A stretch of DNA of 64,000 bases from Serinicoccus profundi. Its GTDB lineage: Bacteria; Actinomycetota; Actinomycetes; Actinomycetales; Dermatophilaceae. Both the position numbers and the translations under genes were made by a program. Below, piece by piece: positions 8,260 to 18,200 of this stretch. Under the pieces are notes generated by a model that ran no database searches, was not told where the DNA came from, and was given only the letters and a program-made list of their open reading frames with translations. The DNA is taken from assembly GCF_008001015.1 (NCBI RefSeq), contig NZ_CP042862.1:2232001-2296000 (forward strand). Reading direction: 5' to 3'. How positions within the stretch are numbered: the first letter of the stretch is position 1; each line of letters opens with the position of its first letter.

Positions 8260-9353
8260 CAGAAGTCGACCGAGACCTCACCGGTGACCGGGTCCACCCC
8301 GTCCGGCAGGTCTTCGGTCACCGGCGCCGCACCGATGCCGAGCTTGGCCTTGATGTTGCGGTCGATGGTGTCGGAGATGTCCGGGTTGTCCTTGAGGAAC
8401 TGGCGGGCATTCTCCTTGCCCTGCCCCATCTGCTCGCCCTCGTAGGTGTACCAGGCTCCGGACTTGCGGACGAAGCCGTGCTCCACCCCCATGTCGATCA
8501 GGCCGCCCTCGCGGGAGATGCCCTGGCCGTAGAGGATGTCGAACTCCGCCTGCTTGAACGGCGGCGACACCTTGTTCTTGACGATCTTGGCGCGGGTCCG
8601 GTTGCCGACCGCGTCGGTGCCGTCCTTGAGGGTCTCGATGCGTCGCACGTCGATGCGCACGGAGGCGTAGAACTTCAGCGCCTTGCCACCGGTCGTGGTC
8701 TCCGGCGAGCCGAACATCACGCCGATCTTCTCGCGCAGCTGGTTGATGAAGACGGCCGTGGTGCCGGTCGTGCTGAGGGCACCGGTGATCTTGCGCAGGG
8801 CCTGGCTCATGAGCCGGGCCTGCAGACCGACGTGGCTGTCGCCCATCTCGCCCTCGATCTCCGCACGCGGCACGAGCGCCGCCACCGAGTCGATGACGAT
8901 GATGTCGAGCGCACCGGAGCGGATGAGCATGTCGGCGATCTCCAGCGCCTGCTCACCGGTGTCGGGCTGGGAGACGAGCAGCGCGTCGGTGTCGACCCCG
9001 AGCTTCTTGGCGTAGTCCGGGTCGAGCGCGTGCTCGGCGTCGATGAAGGCGGCGATCCCGCCGGCCTTCTGTGCGCTGGCGACCGCGTGCAGCGCGACCG
9101 TGGTCTTACCGCTGCTCTCCGGGCCGTAGATCTCCACGACGCGACCCCGCGGCAGGCCGCCGACGCCGAGAGCGACGTCGAGCGCGATGGCACCGGTGGG
9201 GATGACCTGGATCGGCGGACGGTCCTCGTCGCCCAGGCGCATGACCGAGCCCTTGCCGTGCTGCTTCTCGATCTGGGCCATGACCGTGTCGAGTGCCCTC
9301 AACCTGTCTGTGCCGGCCCCTGCGGAGTTGGTGGTCTTGCTTGCCTGCGGCAT
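8259..9353 (-). CDS. recA: recombinase RecA
   Basis: RecA (364 residues) forms filaments on single-stranded DNA, drives strand exchange and triggers LexA self-cleavage. Walker A is GPESSGKTT, Walker B is [15 protein letters not shown], and the MAW-like region [19 protein letters not shown] and DNA-binding loops [19 protein letters not shown] are intact. There is no intein. A good ribosome site GAAGGAG (plus strand 9361-9368 read in reverse) lies seven bases before the ATG. The 282-bp upstream region holds a PafBC-type promoter (9443-9465) and a distal promoter with a LexA-like palindrome (9525-9547). recX follows directly. Confidence 0.98.
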   Translation of the reverse strand: MPQASKTTNSAGAGTDRLRALDTVMAQIEKQHGKGSVMRLGDEDRPPIQVIPTGAIALDVALGVGGLPRGRVVEIYGPESSGKTTVALHAVASAQKAGGIAAFIDAEHALDPDYAKKLGVDTDALLVSQPDTGEQALEIADMLIRSGALDIIVIDSVAALVPRAEIEGEMGDSHVGLQARLMSQALRKITGALSTTGTTAVFINQLREKIGVMFGSPETTTGGKALKFYASVRIDVRRIETLKDGTDAVGNRTRAKIVKNKVSPPFKQAEFDILYGQGISREGGLIDMGVEHGFVRKSGAWYTYEGEQMGQGKENARQFLKDNPDISDTIDRNIKAKLGIGAAPVTEDLPDGVDPVTGEVSVDF

Positions 9354-9442
9354 GTGCGGTGCTCCTTCGTCTCGTGGCGGGCGCGCCTACCTTCGACCGA
9401 CCCGCGGACCCCCCTCGGTGGGCGATCCGATGTCTGCGTCAG

Positions 9443-9465
9443 ACGCTAGGTGCTCCCGCCGACAG
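9443..9465 (-). promoter_or_regulatory. PafBC (RecA-NDp)-type promoter of recA
   Basis: On the minus strand CTGTCGGCG is followed after exactly eight bases by TAGCGT. This matches the known mycobacterial RecA-independent DNA-damage motif TTGTCRGTG-N8-TANNNT. The transcript would have a leader of about 83 bases to the recA ATG. Confidence 0.7.
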
Positions 9466-9517
9466 ACCTCGCTGCCCGACACAGATCTGTGGACAGCTCC
9501 GCCTGTGGCGGCACCAT
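9446..9517 (-). CDS. possible 23-residue leader ORF upstream of recA
   Basis: ATG at 9517 stands seven bases after TACCGT (9530-9525), the geometry of leaderless genes here. It encodes 23 residues starting MVPPQAELSTDL. Its TAG stop is the first half of the TAGCGT -10 box of the proximal recA promoter. It may be a real small protein, a leader that couples the two promoters, or chance. Confidence 0.3.
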   Translation of the reverse strand: MVPPQAELSTDLCRAARSVGGST

Positions 9518-9524
9518 GTGGACC

Positions 9525-9547
9525 ACGGTAATCGAAAGCCTGTACGA
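9525..9547 (-). promoter_or_regulatory. distal recA promoter with LexA-like palindrome
   Basis: TCGAAAGCCTGTACGA (9532-9547) matches the actinobacterial SOS box TCGAAC-N4-GTTCGA except for two symmetric positions. On the minus strand it ends one base before a TACCGT hexamer (9530-9525). A LexA-repressed second recA promoter is the natural reading, but the two mismatches leave doubt. Confidence 0.45.
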
Positions 9548-9635
9548 CATCCCGCAGGGGGTGTCGCGTGTCGCGCCAGGGATTCGCGGACCCGACAACC
9601 GCCCGGGCACAGCGCCGCCCCACCCGCACCTCCGC

Positions 9636-10751
9636 TCAGGCGAGCGTGACGACATACCCCGTTCCGCGACGGGTCAGCTCGACGAGCCCCGCCGCTGCGG
9701 CGCCCTTGCAGAACTGCAGGAAGGAGCCGTAGCCGAGCGGCTTCTCCGAGAAGCCCTCCCGCCGGGCGCGGACCTGGTCCTTGAGCCCGGACAGCGCCAC
9801 CCCCGACCCGTCGTCGAGCTCGGCGACGGTCTGCCGCAGCAACGCGAAGGCCTCCTGCCGACCACCCTCCTCCGGCAGCGTCACCTCCGGGTCACCCTTG
9901 GCCGGGCCCGCGCTGAGCTCGATGATGCCGCGGCCGGCGAGGTGGTCCAGCAGCTCGCCGAACGCGCGGAAGCCGTAGGCCGCCTCGGAGAAGGTCGAGT
10001 CCTTGCGCACGAGGGTGCGCTTGAGCACCGATGCGGTCACCGCACCACTGGAGCTGCGCTGGAGTCCCGACACGGTCTGGGCCACGAGCGAGGCGAGGTC
10101 GGTGGTGGACTCCTCGACCTCCTCCGGCTCCGGTTCGGCGTCCGCGTCTGCGTCTGCGGCCGGCTCGACCTGCTCCACCGCAGCAGCGGTCGCCGCTCCA
10201 CGAGAGCCACCCTTGCCCCGCCCCTTGCCCCGGCCGCCCGTGCTCTTGGGTGCCTCGGTGTCGGGCGAGTCCGCCGGCACCACCCCGTCGAGGTCGTCGT
10301 AGTAGAGGAACTCGTCGCAGGCCGGCGGCAGCATCGTCGACGTCGAGTCCCGCACTCCGAAGCCGATGACCCGCTTGTTGAGCTCGCGCAGCTTGTGCAC
10401 CAGCGGGGTGAAGTCGCTGTCCCCCGTGCAGATCGCGAAGGTCGTGATGTAGTCGCGCTCGTAGGCCGTCTCGATCGCGTCGACGGCCATCTTGATGTCC
10501 GCCGCGTTCTTGCGCGAGGCGCCCATCCGCTGGGTCATCTCGATCAGCTCGACGTGGTTGCGCGTCAGCATCCGGCGGTCCTCGTCGAAGTAGGACCAGT
10601 CGGCGTAGGCGCGTCGCGTCACCACCCTGCCCCGCTCCGCCAGCGCGTCGGCCACGGGCCGGAGGTCGAAGGGGACCCCGAGGTGGTCCCGCGAGCCCAG
10701 TGCGAGGTTCTCGTAGTCGATGAGCAGTGCGATCCGGTCCTCGTCATCCAT
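9636..10751 (-). CDS. NYN (LabA/DUF88) domain protein with C-terminal LOTUS-like domain
   Basis: A 371-residue protein. Residues 1-160 are a NYN domain of the PIN-like nuclease fold: LLIDYENLAL holds the first acidic residue, DIKMAVDAIE the middle one, and CTGDSDFTPLV the Asp pair. An acidic, low-complexity linker follows (residues ~170-220, with DADADAEPEPEEVEE), and the C-terminal region from about 225 carries winged-helix-like repeats (SVLKRTLVRKDSTFSEAAYG, FSEKPLGYGSFLQFC) that resemble OST-HTH/LOTUS domains. Such proteins are thought to act on RNA. The ATG at 10751 is six bases behind TACCCT. It is divergent from lysC. Confidence 0.85.
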   Translation of the reverse strand: MDDEDRIALLIDYENLALGSRDHLGVPFDLRPVADALAERGRVVTRRAYADWSYFDEDRRMLTRNHVELIEMTQRMGASRKNAADIKMAVDAIETAYERDYITTFAICTGDSDFTPLVHKLRELNKRVIGFGVRDSTSTMLPPACDEFLYYDDLDGVVPADSPDTEAPKSTGGRGKGRGKGGSRGAATAAAVEQVEPAADADADAEPEPEEVEESTTDLASLVAQTVSGLQRSSSGAVTASVLKRTLVRKDSTFSEAAYGFRAFGELLDHLAGRGIIELSAGPAKGDPEVTLPEEGGRQEAFALLRQTVAELDDGSGVALSGLKDQVRARREGFSEKPLGYGSFLQFCKGAAAAGLVELTRRGTGYVVTLA

Positions 10752-10757
10752 GTCCCG

Positions 10758-10763
10758 AGGGTA
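10758..10763 (-). promoter_or_regulatory. -10 element of the NYN-domain gene
   Basis: TACCCT on the minus strand, six bases before the ATG at 10751. Confidence 0.55.
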
Positions 10764-10778
10764 TGCCCCGCCCGCCCG

Positions 10779-10810
10779 GCGACCATCTGCGACGCCCGGT
10801 GGGGGTGAGC
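10779..10810. repeat. single copy of the 32-bp repeat found as an array at 58.3 kb
   Basis: The core GCGACCATCTGCGACGCCCG followed by GTGGGGGTGAG matches the units at 58411-58500. It lies in the 180-bp gap between the divergent NYN and lysC genes. Confidence 0.75.
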
Positions 10811-10855
10811 GGGGTGAGGGATTCCCCGGCGTCAAGGCCACGGCGCCCGACGGCC

Positions 10856-10861
10856 TAGACT
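10856..10861 (+). promoter_or_regulatory. -10 element of the lysC-asd operon
   Basis: TAGACT, about 70 bases before the lysC ATG. Unlike most promoters here it implies a leader; CAGGAAG close to the ATG can serve as ribosome site. Confidence 0.45.
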
Positions 10862-10931
10862 GGCCGCTCGAACCTTCGGTCAGGACGCCGCCGTCCGGCT
10901 GCCCCGTCATACCCCCTGCACAGGAAGTCCC

Positions 10932-13351
<2,420 letters not shown>

Positions 13352-13405
13352 GCAGGCCGGGCCTCGCTCCCCCGGGGTCGACCGGCGCGGTCACCGAGGG
13401 GTGGG

Positions 13406-14053
13406 TCACTGCTCAGGGCGTCGGGCGATGACGACCGCCTGCGGGTCCGCCTCGGAGCCGAGCGGGCCACGCTCCATCCGGGCGGTCACCGACAGCCCCA
13501 GCCTCTCGAGCCGGGAGGCGATGTCGGTGACACTGCGGTGGTACCGGTGCATGACCACGTGGTGACCGAGAGCGGCGAAGCCCTGGCCGACGACGCGCAT
13601 GCCCTCCCCCACCTGGAAGGCCAGCAGGACGTGACCTCCCGGCCGGAGCACGCGCACCAGCTCCGCCAGGACCTGGTCGAGGTCGTCGTCCGGCGTGTGG
13701 ATGGTGGAGTACCACGAGAAGACGCCGTCGAACTCCTCGTCGGGCTCGTCGAGGGCGGTGAGGCTCCCGACGGTGCACCGGTATGCCGGGTGGTCGGCCC
13801 GCGCCCGACGCACCATCTGCGGCGACAGGTCCACGCCCTCCGGCCGGCAGCCGCGCGCCGCGAGGTGGGCAAGCATGCGGCCCGCACCGCAGCCTGCGTC
13901 GAGCACGCGTGGTGCGTCCCCGAGCGAGGCGACGAAGTGGTCGATCATGGCGAGGTCGACCGGCTGCTCGGGTTCGGTCGCCCTGAACGCGTCGGCGTAG
14001 ACATCGGCGACGGTGTCGTAGGCGACCCTCGTCAGCGCCTCCTCAGGCCTCAT
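13406..14053 (-). CDS. class I SAM-dependent methyltransferase
   Basis: A 215-residue Rossmann methyltransferase. Motif I is VLDAGCGAGRML, the acidic residue of motif II is in EGVDLSPQMV, and motif III/IV FDGVFSWYSTIHTPDDD and LRPGGHVLLAFQVG follow. The N-terminus VAYDTVADVYADAF is the usual opening of the small-molecule methyltransferase group (UbiE/TehB-like). The substrate is unknown. It is the last gene of a three-gene operon (VOC protein, PH-like membrane protein, methyltransferase) and overlaps the preceding gene by 11 bp. Confidence 0.88.
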   Translation of the reverse strand: MRPEEALTRVAYDTVADVYADAFRATEPEQPVDLAMIDHFVASLGDAPRVLDAGCGAGRMLAHLAARGCRPEGVDLSPQMVRRARADHPAYRCTVGSLTALDEPDEEFDGVFSWYSTIHTPDDDLDQVLAELVRVLRPGGHVLLAFQVGEGMRVVGQGFAALGHHVVMHRYHRSVTDIASRLERLGLSVTARMERGPLGSEADPQAVVIARRPEQ

Positions 14054-14510
14054 CGACCCTCTTCCGCAGCTCGGCGAATCGGCTCCCGGTCAGGACCTCG
14101 GCATGCTGCAGCCGGGCGGGGGCATACGCCAGGAGCTCGTCGAGCTGGTCCCCCGGCACGGTCAGGGGGATCTCGGAACCATCCGCCCGGCATGCGGTCA
14201 GGACGTCGAGGTCACGGCCCTGCCGACGGAACCCGACGACCTCGTCCCACGGCACGTGCTGCCGACCAAGACTGAGCCCCGTGGAGTCGGCCGCGGTGCC
14301 GCTCGAGGACACGACGAAGTTCAAGATCCACAGCACCCAGACGACGAGCTGAACCGCCACCCACCACCAGTCCCCCTCCTGCATCACGTAGACGACGGCG
14401 GCGACGGGCCACAGCACGGCGAGCGACAGCCAGACCCACCTCAGCCGCGGCCCGCGTCGCCACAACCTCGTGCCCTCCGCGCCGCCCGTCTCCCTGTCGC
14501 GACCGGTCAT
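14043..14510 (-). CDS. small membrane protein with PH-like domain
   Basis: A 155-residue protein. Two membrane helices (about residues 25-42 and 48-68, WVWLSLAVLWPVAAVVYVM and WWVAVQLVVWVLWILNFVV) are followed by a cytosolic domain of short strands ending in a helix, with VPWDEVVGFRRQGRDLDVLT, typical of bacterial PH (bPH2-like) domains. No catalytic residues. It overlaps both neighbours (four bases with the VOC gene), so it is cotranscribed. A protein with a similar two-helix plus PH layout is at 62736. Confidence 0.7.
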   Translation of the reverse strand: MTGRDRETGGAEGTRLWRRGPRLRWVWLSLAVLWPVAAVVYVMQEGDWWWVAVQLVVWVLWILNFVVSSSGTAADSTGLSLGRQHVPWDEVVGFRRQGRDLDVLTACRADGSEIPLTVPGDQLDELLAYAPARLQHAEVLTGSRFAELRKRVDEA

Positions 14511-14884
14511 CCGAAGTAGTCCGGATGGGGCTCGAGGAGGCAGAACTCGTTGCCCTCGGGGTCGGTCAGGACGTCGTGGGCGACGAGGTCGCCCTCGCGC
14601 ACGGTATGCAGCAGCCGGGCACCGAGCCCCTCCAGCCGGGCACGCTCAGCCTCGCGGCTGACGCCCTGCTCGGGCAGCAGGTCCACGTGCAGCCGGTTCT
14701 TGCCCACCTTGCCCTCGGTGACCGGCCCGAAGCCGAGGCGCTGCGGCCCGCCCGGATCCCCTACGCTCGCCCACCCGGGTTCCTGCTGCCGCAGCTCCCA
14801 TCCGAGCGCATCGGCCCAGAACCGGGACAGCGCGAGCGCGTCCTGACAGTCGAAGACGGTGTTGTAGAGGCGCAGCGTTGCCAT
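14507..14884 (-). CDS. VOC-family (glyoxalase-like) protein
   Basis: The 125-residue protein has the paired beta-alpha-beta-beta-beta modules of the vicinal oxygen chelate fold: TVFDCQDALALSRFWADALG at the start, KNRLHVDLLPEQG in the middle and DVLTDPEGNEFCLLEPHP at the end. This subtype (often called glyoxalase-like domain) frequently lacks a proven activity; it may bind or modify a small hydrophobic compound or antibiotic. It starts the three-gene operon; its leaderless start is supported by TAGACT eight bases upstream. Confidence 0.85.
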   Translation of the reverse strand: MATLRLYNTVFDCQDALALSRFWADALGWELRQQEPGWASVGDPGGPQRLGFGPVTEGKVGKNRLHVDLLPEQGVSREAERARLEGLGARLLHTVREGDLVAHDVLTDPEGNEFCLLEPHPDYFG

Positions 14885-14892
14885 GCGGAGTC

Positions 14893-14898
14893 AGTCTA
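14893..14898 (-). promoter_or_regulatory. -10 element of the VOC/methyltransferase operon
   Basis: TAGACT on the minus strand, eight bases before the ATG at 14884. Eight bases further upstream stands CGGTCGGTG (14915-14907), a weaker match to the PafBC -35-like element. Confidence 0.55.
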
Positions 14899-14930
14899 GA
14901 TGGCGGCACCGACCGTGGCCCTGCGATCCG

Positions 14931-15158
14931 TCAGCGCTGCTCTCGCGCCGGGAGGTCGGGCAGGTGGTGGTGCTCCGGCGCGATGTCCATGTCGCGGCAG
15001 ATGGCCTCCCACACGGTCCGCACCTGCTCGCCCTGCCCCAGCGCGTCGTCGGCCGTGCGCCCACCGAGGCTGCCCAGGGTCTGGGTACGGGTGACCACCG
15101 CCCCGTAGCCGGCCCCGAACTCCTGCTCGACGAGGGCCCAGAACTCGCTCAACCGCAT
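14931..15158 (-). CDS. DUF3046 protein
   Basis: The 75-residue protein (MRLSEFWALVEQEFGAGYG, then GGRTADDALGQGEQVRTVW and AICRDMDI) has the full-length DUF3046 pattern, a small actinobacterial family that is typically encoded next to recA. Its function is unknown. Here it lies 5.6 kb upstream of recA rather than adjacent, with lysC-asd and the NYN gene between. The start is set by TAGCCT six bases before the ATG. Confidence 0.88.
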   Translation of the reverse strand: MRLSEFWALVEQEFGAGYGAVVTRTQTLGSLGGRTADDALGQGEQVRTVWEAICRDMDIAPEHHHLPDLPAREQR

Positions 15159-15164
15159 ACCTCC

Positions 15165-15170
15165 AGGCTA
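15165..15170 (-). promoter_or_regulatory. -10 element of the DUF3046 gene
   Basis: TAGCCT on the minus strand, then GGAGGT and immediately the ATG at 15158; the latter is too close to act as ribosome site, so a leaderless start is likelier. Confidence 0.55.
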
Positions 15171-15172
15171 GG

Positions 15173-16093
15173 TCACCCCAGCAGCGCCATCACCACCAGC
15201 ATGACCGGCAGCGAGAGCACGGTCGTCAGGAAGACCCCGTCGCGGGCGAGCCGCTCACCGCTGTTGTAGGCGACGGAGAGGACGTAGACGTTCTGCGCGG
15301 TGGGCAGGGCGGCCATGACGACCGCCGCGAGCACCTCCTCGGAGCGCAGACCCAGCACCGGCCCGGCCACCACCCCGGCCACCACGGGCATGAGGACCAG
15401 CTTGACGCCCACGACGGCCGCCGGCTCGGCGAGGCCGGTCTCGCGCCCCGGGAGCGGCGAGAGCCGCAGGGAGATGCCGAAGGCGATGAGCATGCAGGGC
15501 ACCGCGACACCGGCGACGAGCTCGACCGGCGCCAGCACCACCTCCGGCGGCACCCAGCCCGAAAGGTTGACGACCAGCCCCAGGACGGTGCCGATCGTCA
15601 ACGGGTTGGTCAGCGGCAGCTTCAGCACCCGCACCCACGACACCTGCGCCGCCCGCGTGGCGTCGAGTGCGGCCAACCACCCCGGCTGCAGGAAGAGCAG
15701 CTGCATGAGCAGCACGGGCGCGGCCCAGGACGCGTCACCGAGGACGTAGATGGCGATCGGCAGGCCCAGGTTGTTGGCGTTGACGTAGCTCGCCGCCATC
15801 CCTCCCATCACCGCGTCCGACCACCGCCGGCGCAGGACCCGGCGCGCGATGAGGAGGTAGACCACCGCGCAGACCGCGACGGCGACGACCGTGGCGATGA
15901 GGAAGCCGGAGAAGATCACGCCGACCTCGGCCCGGGAGACGATGAGGAAGAGCAGGGCCGGTGATCCGACCCAGAAGGTCAGCCGGGCCAGCATCCGTTG
16001 CTCGTCGCGACCGAAGATGCCGGTCTGCGCCAGGAGCCACCCGACGAAGACGACCGCGGCGATGAGCGAGAACCCTTCGAGGACGGACAGCAC
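15173..16093 (-). CDS. AEC-family (auxin efflux carrier-like) transporter
   Basis: A 306-residue membrane protein with about ten helices in two halves. The AEC/BART-type signature is the broken helix ASYVNANNLGLPIAIYVLGD and its second-half counterpart AALPTAQNVYVLSVAYNSG. Bacterial members carry malate, malonate or other organic acids; the substrate here cannot be assigned. The second of two adjacent GTG codons (16093) is chosen because GATAAT (16105-16100) lies six bases upstream. It is divergent from the carboxyltransferase gene at 16158, with overlapping promoter regions. Confidence 0.85.
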   Translation of the reverse strand: MLSVLEGFSLIAAVVFVGWLLAQTGIFGRDEQRMLARLTFWVGSPALLFLIVSRAEVGVIFSGFLIATVVAVAVCAVVYLLIARRVLRRRWSDAVMGGMAASYVNANNLGLPIAIYVLGDASWAAPVLLMQLLFLQPGWLAALDATRAAQVSWVRVLKLPLTNPLTIGTVLGLVVNLSGWVPPEVVLAPVELVAGVAVPCMLIAFGISLRLSPLPGRETGLAEPAAVVGVKLVLMPVVAGVVAGPVLGLRSEEVLAAVVMAALPTAQNVYVLSVAYNSGERLARDGVFLTTVLSLPVMLVVMALLG

Positions 16094-16099
16094 CACGCC

Positions 16100-16105
16100 A
16101 TTATC
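16100..16105 (-). promoter_or_regulatory. -10 element of the AEC transporter gene
   Basis: GATAAT on the minus strand six bases before the GTG at 16093. Confidence 0.5.
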
Positions 16106-16143
16106 GGTGGGCCGTCGCGTCAGATCGGCCCCCGCCCTGCTGC

Positions 16144-16149
16144 TAGCGT
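16144..16149 (+). promoter_or_regulatory. -10 element of the carboxyltransferase gene
   Basis: TAGCGT eight bases before the ATG at 16158. Confidence 0.6.
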
Positions 16150-16157
16150 TCTTGCTC

Positions 16158-18167
16158 ATGGCCGAACCCCGTCACACCCCCGACCCGGCAGACTCCGACC
16201 TCGATGTCGACGACGTCTACGGAGAGGGCGGGGTCACCCCCGATCTGCTGGACCGGCGACCCGTCGTGCCGCGCACCGTCGCAAGCCTCTACGAGACCCG
16301 CCCGGGGCTGAACCCCACCCAGGCCGTGACCACCTTCCTCGAGGCGGTCAACCTGCAGGAGCGCTTCGGCCACCTGCGGGTCGTGGACGACCTCATCGGT
16401 CTGCAGCGGCGGGTCGGCGACACCATCGAGCGCTACACCGACAAGCTGCGCAACGCCGAGGCCCGCTCGGGCAACAGCGAGTCCGCGCGCTTCGGGATCG
16501 GACACTTCGGGCGCGAGCGCGCTGTCGTGTATGTCGTGGACTGGTCCTTCTTCGCCGGGTCCCTGGGCGAGGTGGCCGGGGAGAAGTTCGTGCAGGCCGC
16601 CGAGCTGGCCGAGCGGGAGGGGCTGCCGCTCATCAGCATGGGGGCCTCCTCGGGGGTCCGTCAGCACGAGAACGTGCTGGGTCTGGTGCAGATGCAGCGG
16701 ATGGCGGCGGCGGCCAACAAGTTCCAGCACACGACGAACCGGCCCTACATCTCGGTGCTCGCCGGGCAGGTCTGGGGTGGCATGTCGGCCAGCGCCGTCC
16801 CGGTGGCCGACCTCATCGTCGCGCTGGAGGGCACCGACTACGGTTTCGCCGGCCGGAGGGTCATCGAGACCTTCGAGGGTCGGGAGGTGCCGCGCGGCCT
16901 GCAGAGCGCGGAGGCCAACTACCTCGACCGCAACGTCGACGTGCTCGTCAAGGATGTCGAGGAGCTCATCGCCTTCGTCGGGCAGGTCCTCGCCTCGGGC
17001 CGCACCTCCCACCGGCTCAAGGCGGACGACCGGGCCGAGCACTCGGCTGAGAAGGGGTCGCGCACCATGACGGCCGGGCCCGAGGGCTTCTCGGCGGCGC
17101 TGTGGGACCGCCAGGAGGTCGAGGAGTCAGTCGACATCCCCCGGGAGCGGCGCGACCGCGACAGCACCTCGACCCGCGACTCGCTCATGGCGCGCTACAA
17201 CGAGATCGCGGCCGGGGCCGGGCGACTGGACACCGAGTTCTTCCTGCGGCACGTCTTCGACTCTGCGGTCCCGTTCTACAACCACGTCCGGTTCGAGGAC
17301 CAGAAGGCCTACCCGAGCATCATCGCGGCGCTCGCGACCCTGCGCGGCCAGTCGTTCATGGTCATCGGCGACCAGCCCTCATACGCGATCTCCGGGGGAT
17401 ATGTCGGCAAGCGCCCGGCGAACCCGAGCCCGGAGGACTTCGAGTATGCGGTCCGCATGATGACCGCGGCCGAGCGCTGGGACCTGCCGATCGTCTTCTT
17501 CACCGACACCCTGGGCGCGATGCCGTCGATGGCGGCCGAGCGGCGCGGCCAGTCCCGCGCCATCGCCCAGAGCATCAAGCGGGCCGCCTCCCACCCCTTC
17601 CCCACGATCTCGGTGATCTCCGGCGCGATGGGCTCCGGCGGCGGCCTGGCGACGACGCCCTTCGGCCGGCAGACGATCATGCTGGACAGCGCCCTGGGCT
17701 TCGTCTCCGAGCCGCGCTCCACCGCCTCGATCCTCTACAGCGTCGCCAACCCCAGCGTCGAGCAGGTCGGGATGACCCTGGAGACGATGAAGGCCTCGGC
17801 GCTCGACCTCAAGGCGCAGGGCCTGGTCGACACGATCGTGCACGACGCCGACGACCCGGAGGCGACCGCCCGCGAGCTGCGCACCGCCATCATCAAGGGC
17901 TACAACGCCCAGCACGGGCTCAACCCGCGACGCCTGCGCCGCCAGGCCGACGACCGCCTCCGGCCGCGCACGCTCGGCAAGCTGGCGACGACCGGAGAAC
18001 GACACGCTCACGAGGAGCAGCCTCAGCAGCAGCACCGGAGCGCAGATGAGCAGGACAGCACCGCACCGGAGCAGCCTGATCGCGCGACCAGCGACGTGGC
18101 TCCCCCTGCCGAGGCAGGTCTCGAGCCGCAGCACGAAGACCCCGCCGTGGAGGAGCACTCCGGCTGA
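16158..18167 (+). CDS. single-chain acyl-CoA carboxyltransferase (AccD-like plus AccA-like halves)
   Basis: The 669-residue protein has two crotonase-fold carboxyltransferase halves. The N-terminal half (about residues 50-300) has AccD-like blocks such as ISMGASSGVRQHENVLGLVQM and VLAGQVWGGMSASAVPVADL but no N-terminal four-Cys zinc ribbon. The C-terminal half (about 330-600) has AccA-like blocks, FEDQKAYPSIIAALATLRGQ, PIVFFTDTLGAMP, and ISGAMGSGGGLATTPFGRQT. The last ~60 residues are Gln/His/Glu-rich and probably disordered. It would transfer CO2 from carboxybiotin to an acyl-CoA, so needs a biotin carboxylase/BCCP partner; none is adjacent, and the AccA3-like protein at 56523 is one candidate. 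Leaderless start. Confidence 0.82.
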   Translation: MAEPRHTPDPADSDLDVDDVYGEGGVTPDLLDRRPVVPRTVASLYETRPGLNPTQAVTTFLEAVNLQERFGHLRVVDDLIGLQRRVGDTIERYTDKLRNAEARSGNSESARFGIGHFGRERAVVYVVDWSFFAGSLGEVAGEKFVQAAELAEREGLPLISMGASSGVRQHENVLGLVQMQRMAAAANKFQHTTNRPYISVLAGQVWGGMSASAVPVADLIVALEGTDYGFAGRRVIETFEGREVPRGLQSAEANYLDRNVDVLVKDVEELIAFVGQVLASGRTSHRLKADDRAEHSAEKGSRTMTAGPEGFSAALWDRQEVEESVDIPRERRDRDSTSTRDSLMARYNEIAAGAGRLDTEFFLRHVFDSAVPFYNHVRFEDQKAYPSIIAALATLRGQSFMVIGDQPSYAISGGYVGKRPANPSPEDFEYAVRMMTAAERWDLPIVFFTDTLGAMPSMAAERRGQSRAIAQSIKRAASHPFPTISVISGAMGSGGGLATTPFGRQTIMLDSALGFVSEPRSTASILYSVANPSVEQVGMTLETMKASALDLKAQGLVDTIVHDADDPEATARELRTAIIKGYNAQHGLNPRRLRRQADDRLRPRTLGKLATTGERHAHEEQPQQQHRSADEQDSTAPEQPDRATSDVAPPAEAGLEPQHEDPAVEEHSG

Positions 18168-18171
18168 CGCC

Positions 18172-18200
18172 CGGGCCTGGACTCAGCTGGTCCAGGCCCG
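18172..18200. terminator. hairpin between convergent genes
   Basis: CGGGCCTGGAC (18172-18182) and GTCCAGGCCCG (18190-18200) form a perfect 11-bp stem with a 7-base loop, just after the carboxyltransferase stop and covering the stop codon of the convergent ABC gene. No T-run follows, as usual in high-GC actinobacteria. It may stop transcription from both sides. Confidence 0.7.

Noticed and set aside
13502-13540. TGTCGGTG as a further PafBC site
   Set aside because: It lies inside the methyltransferase coding sequence with no TANNNT at eight bases and no gene start behind it.
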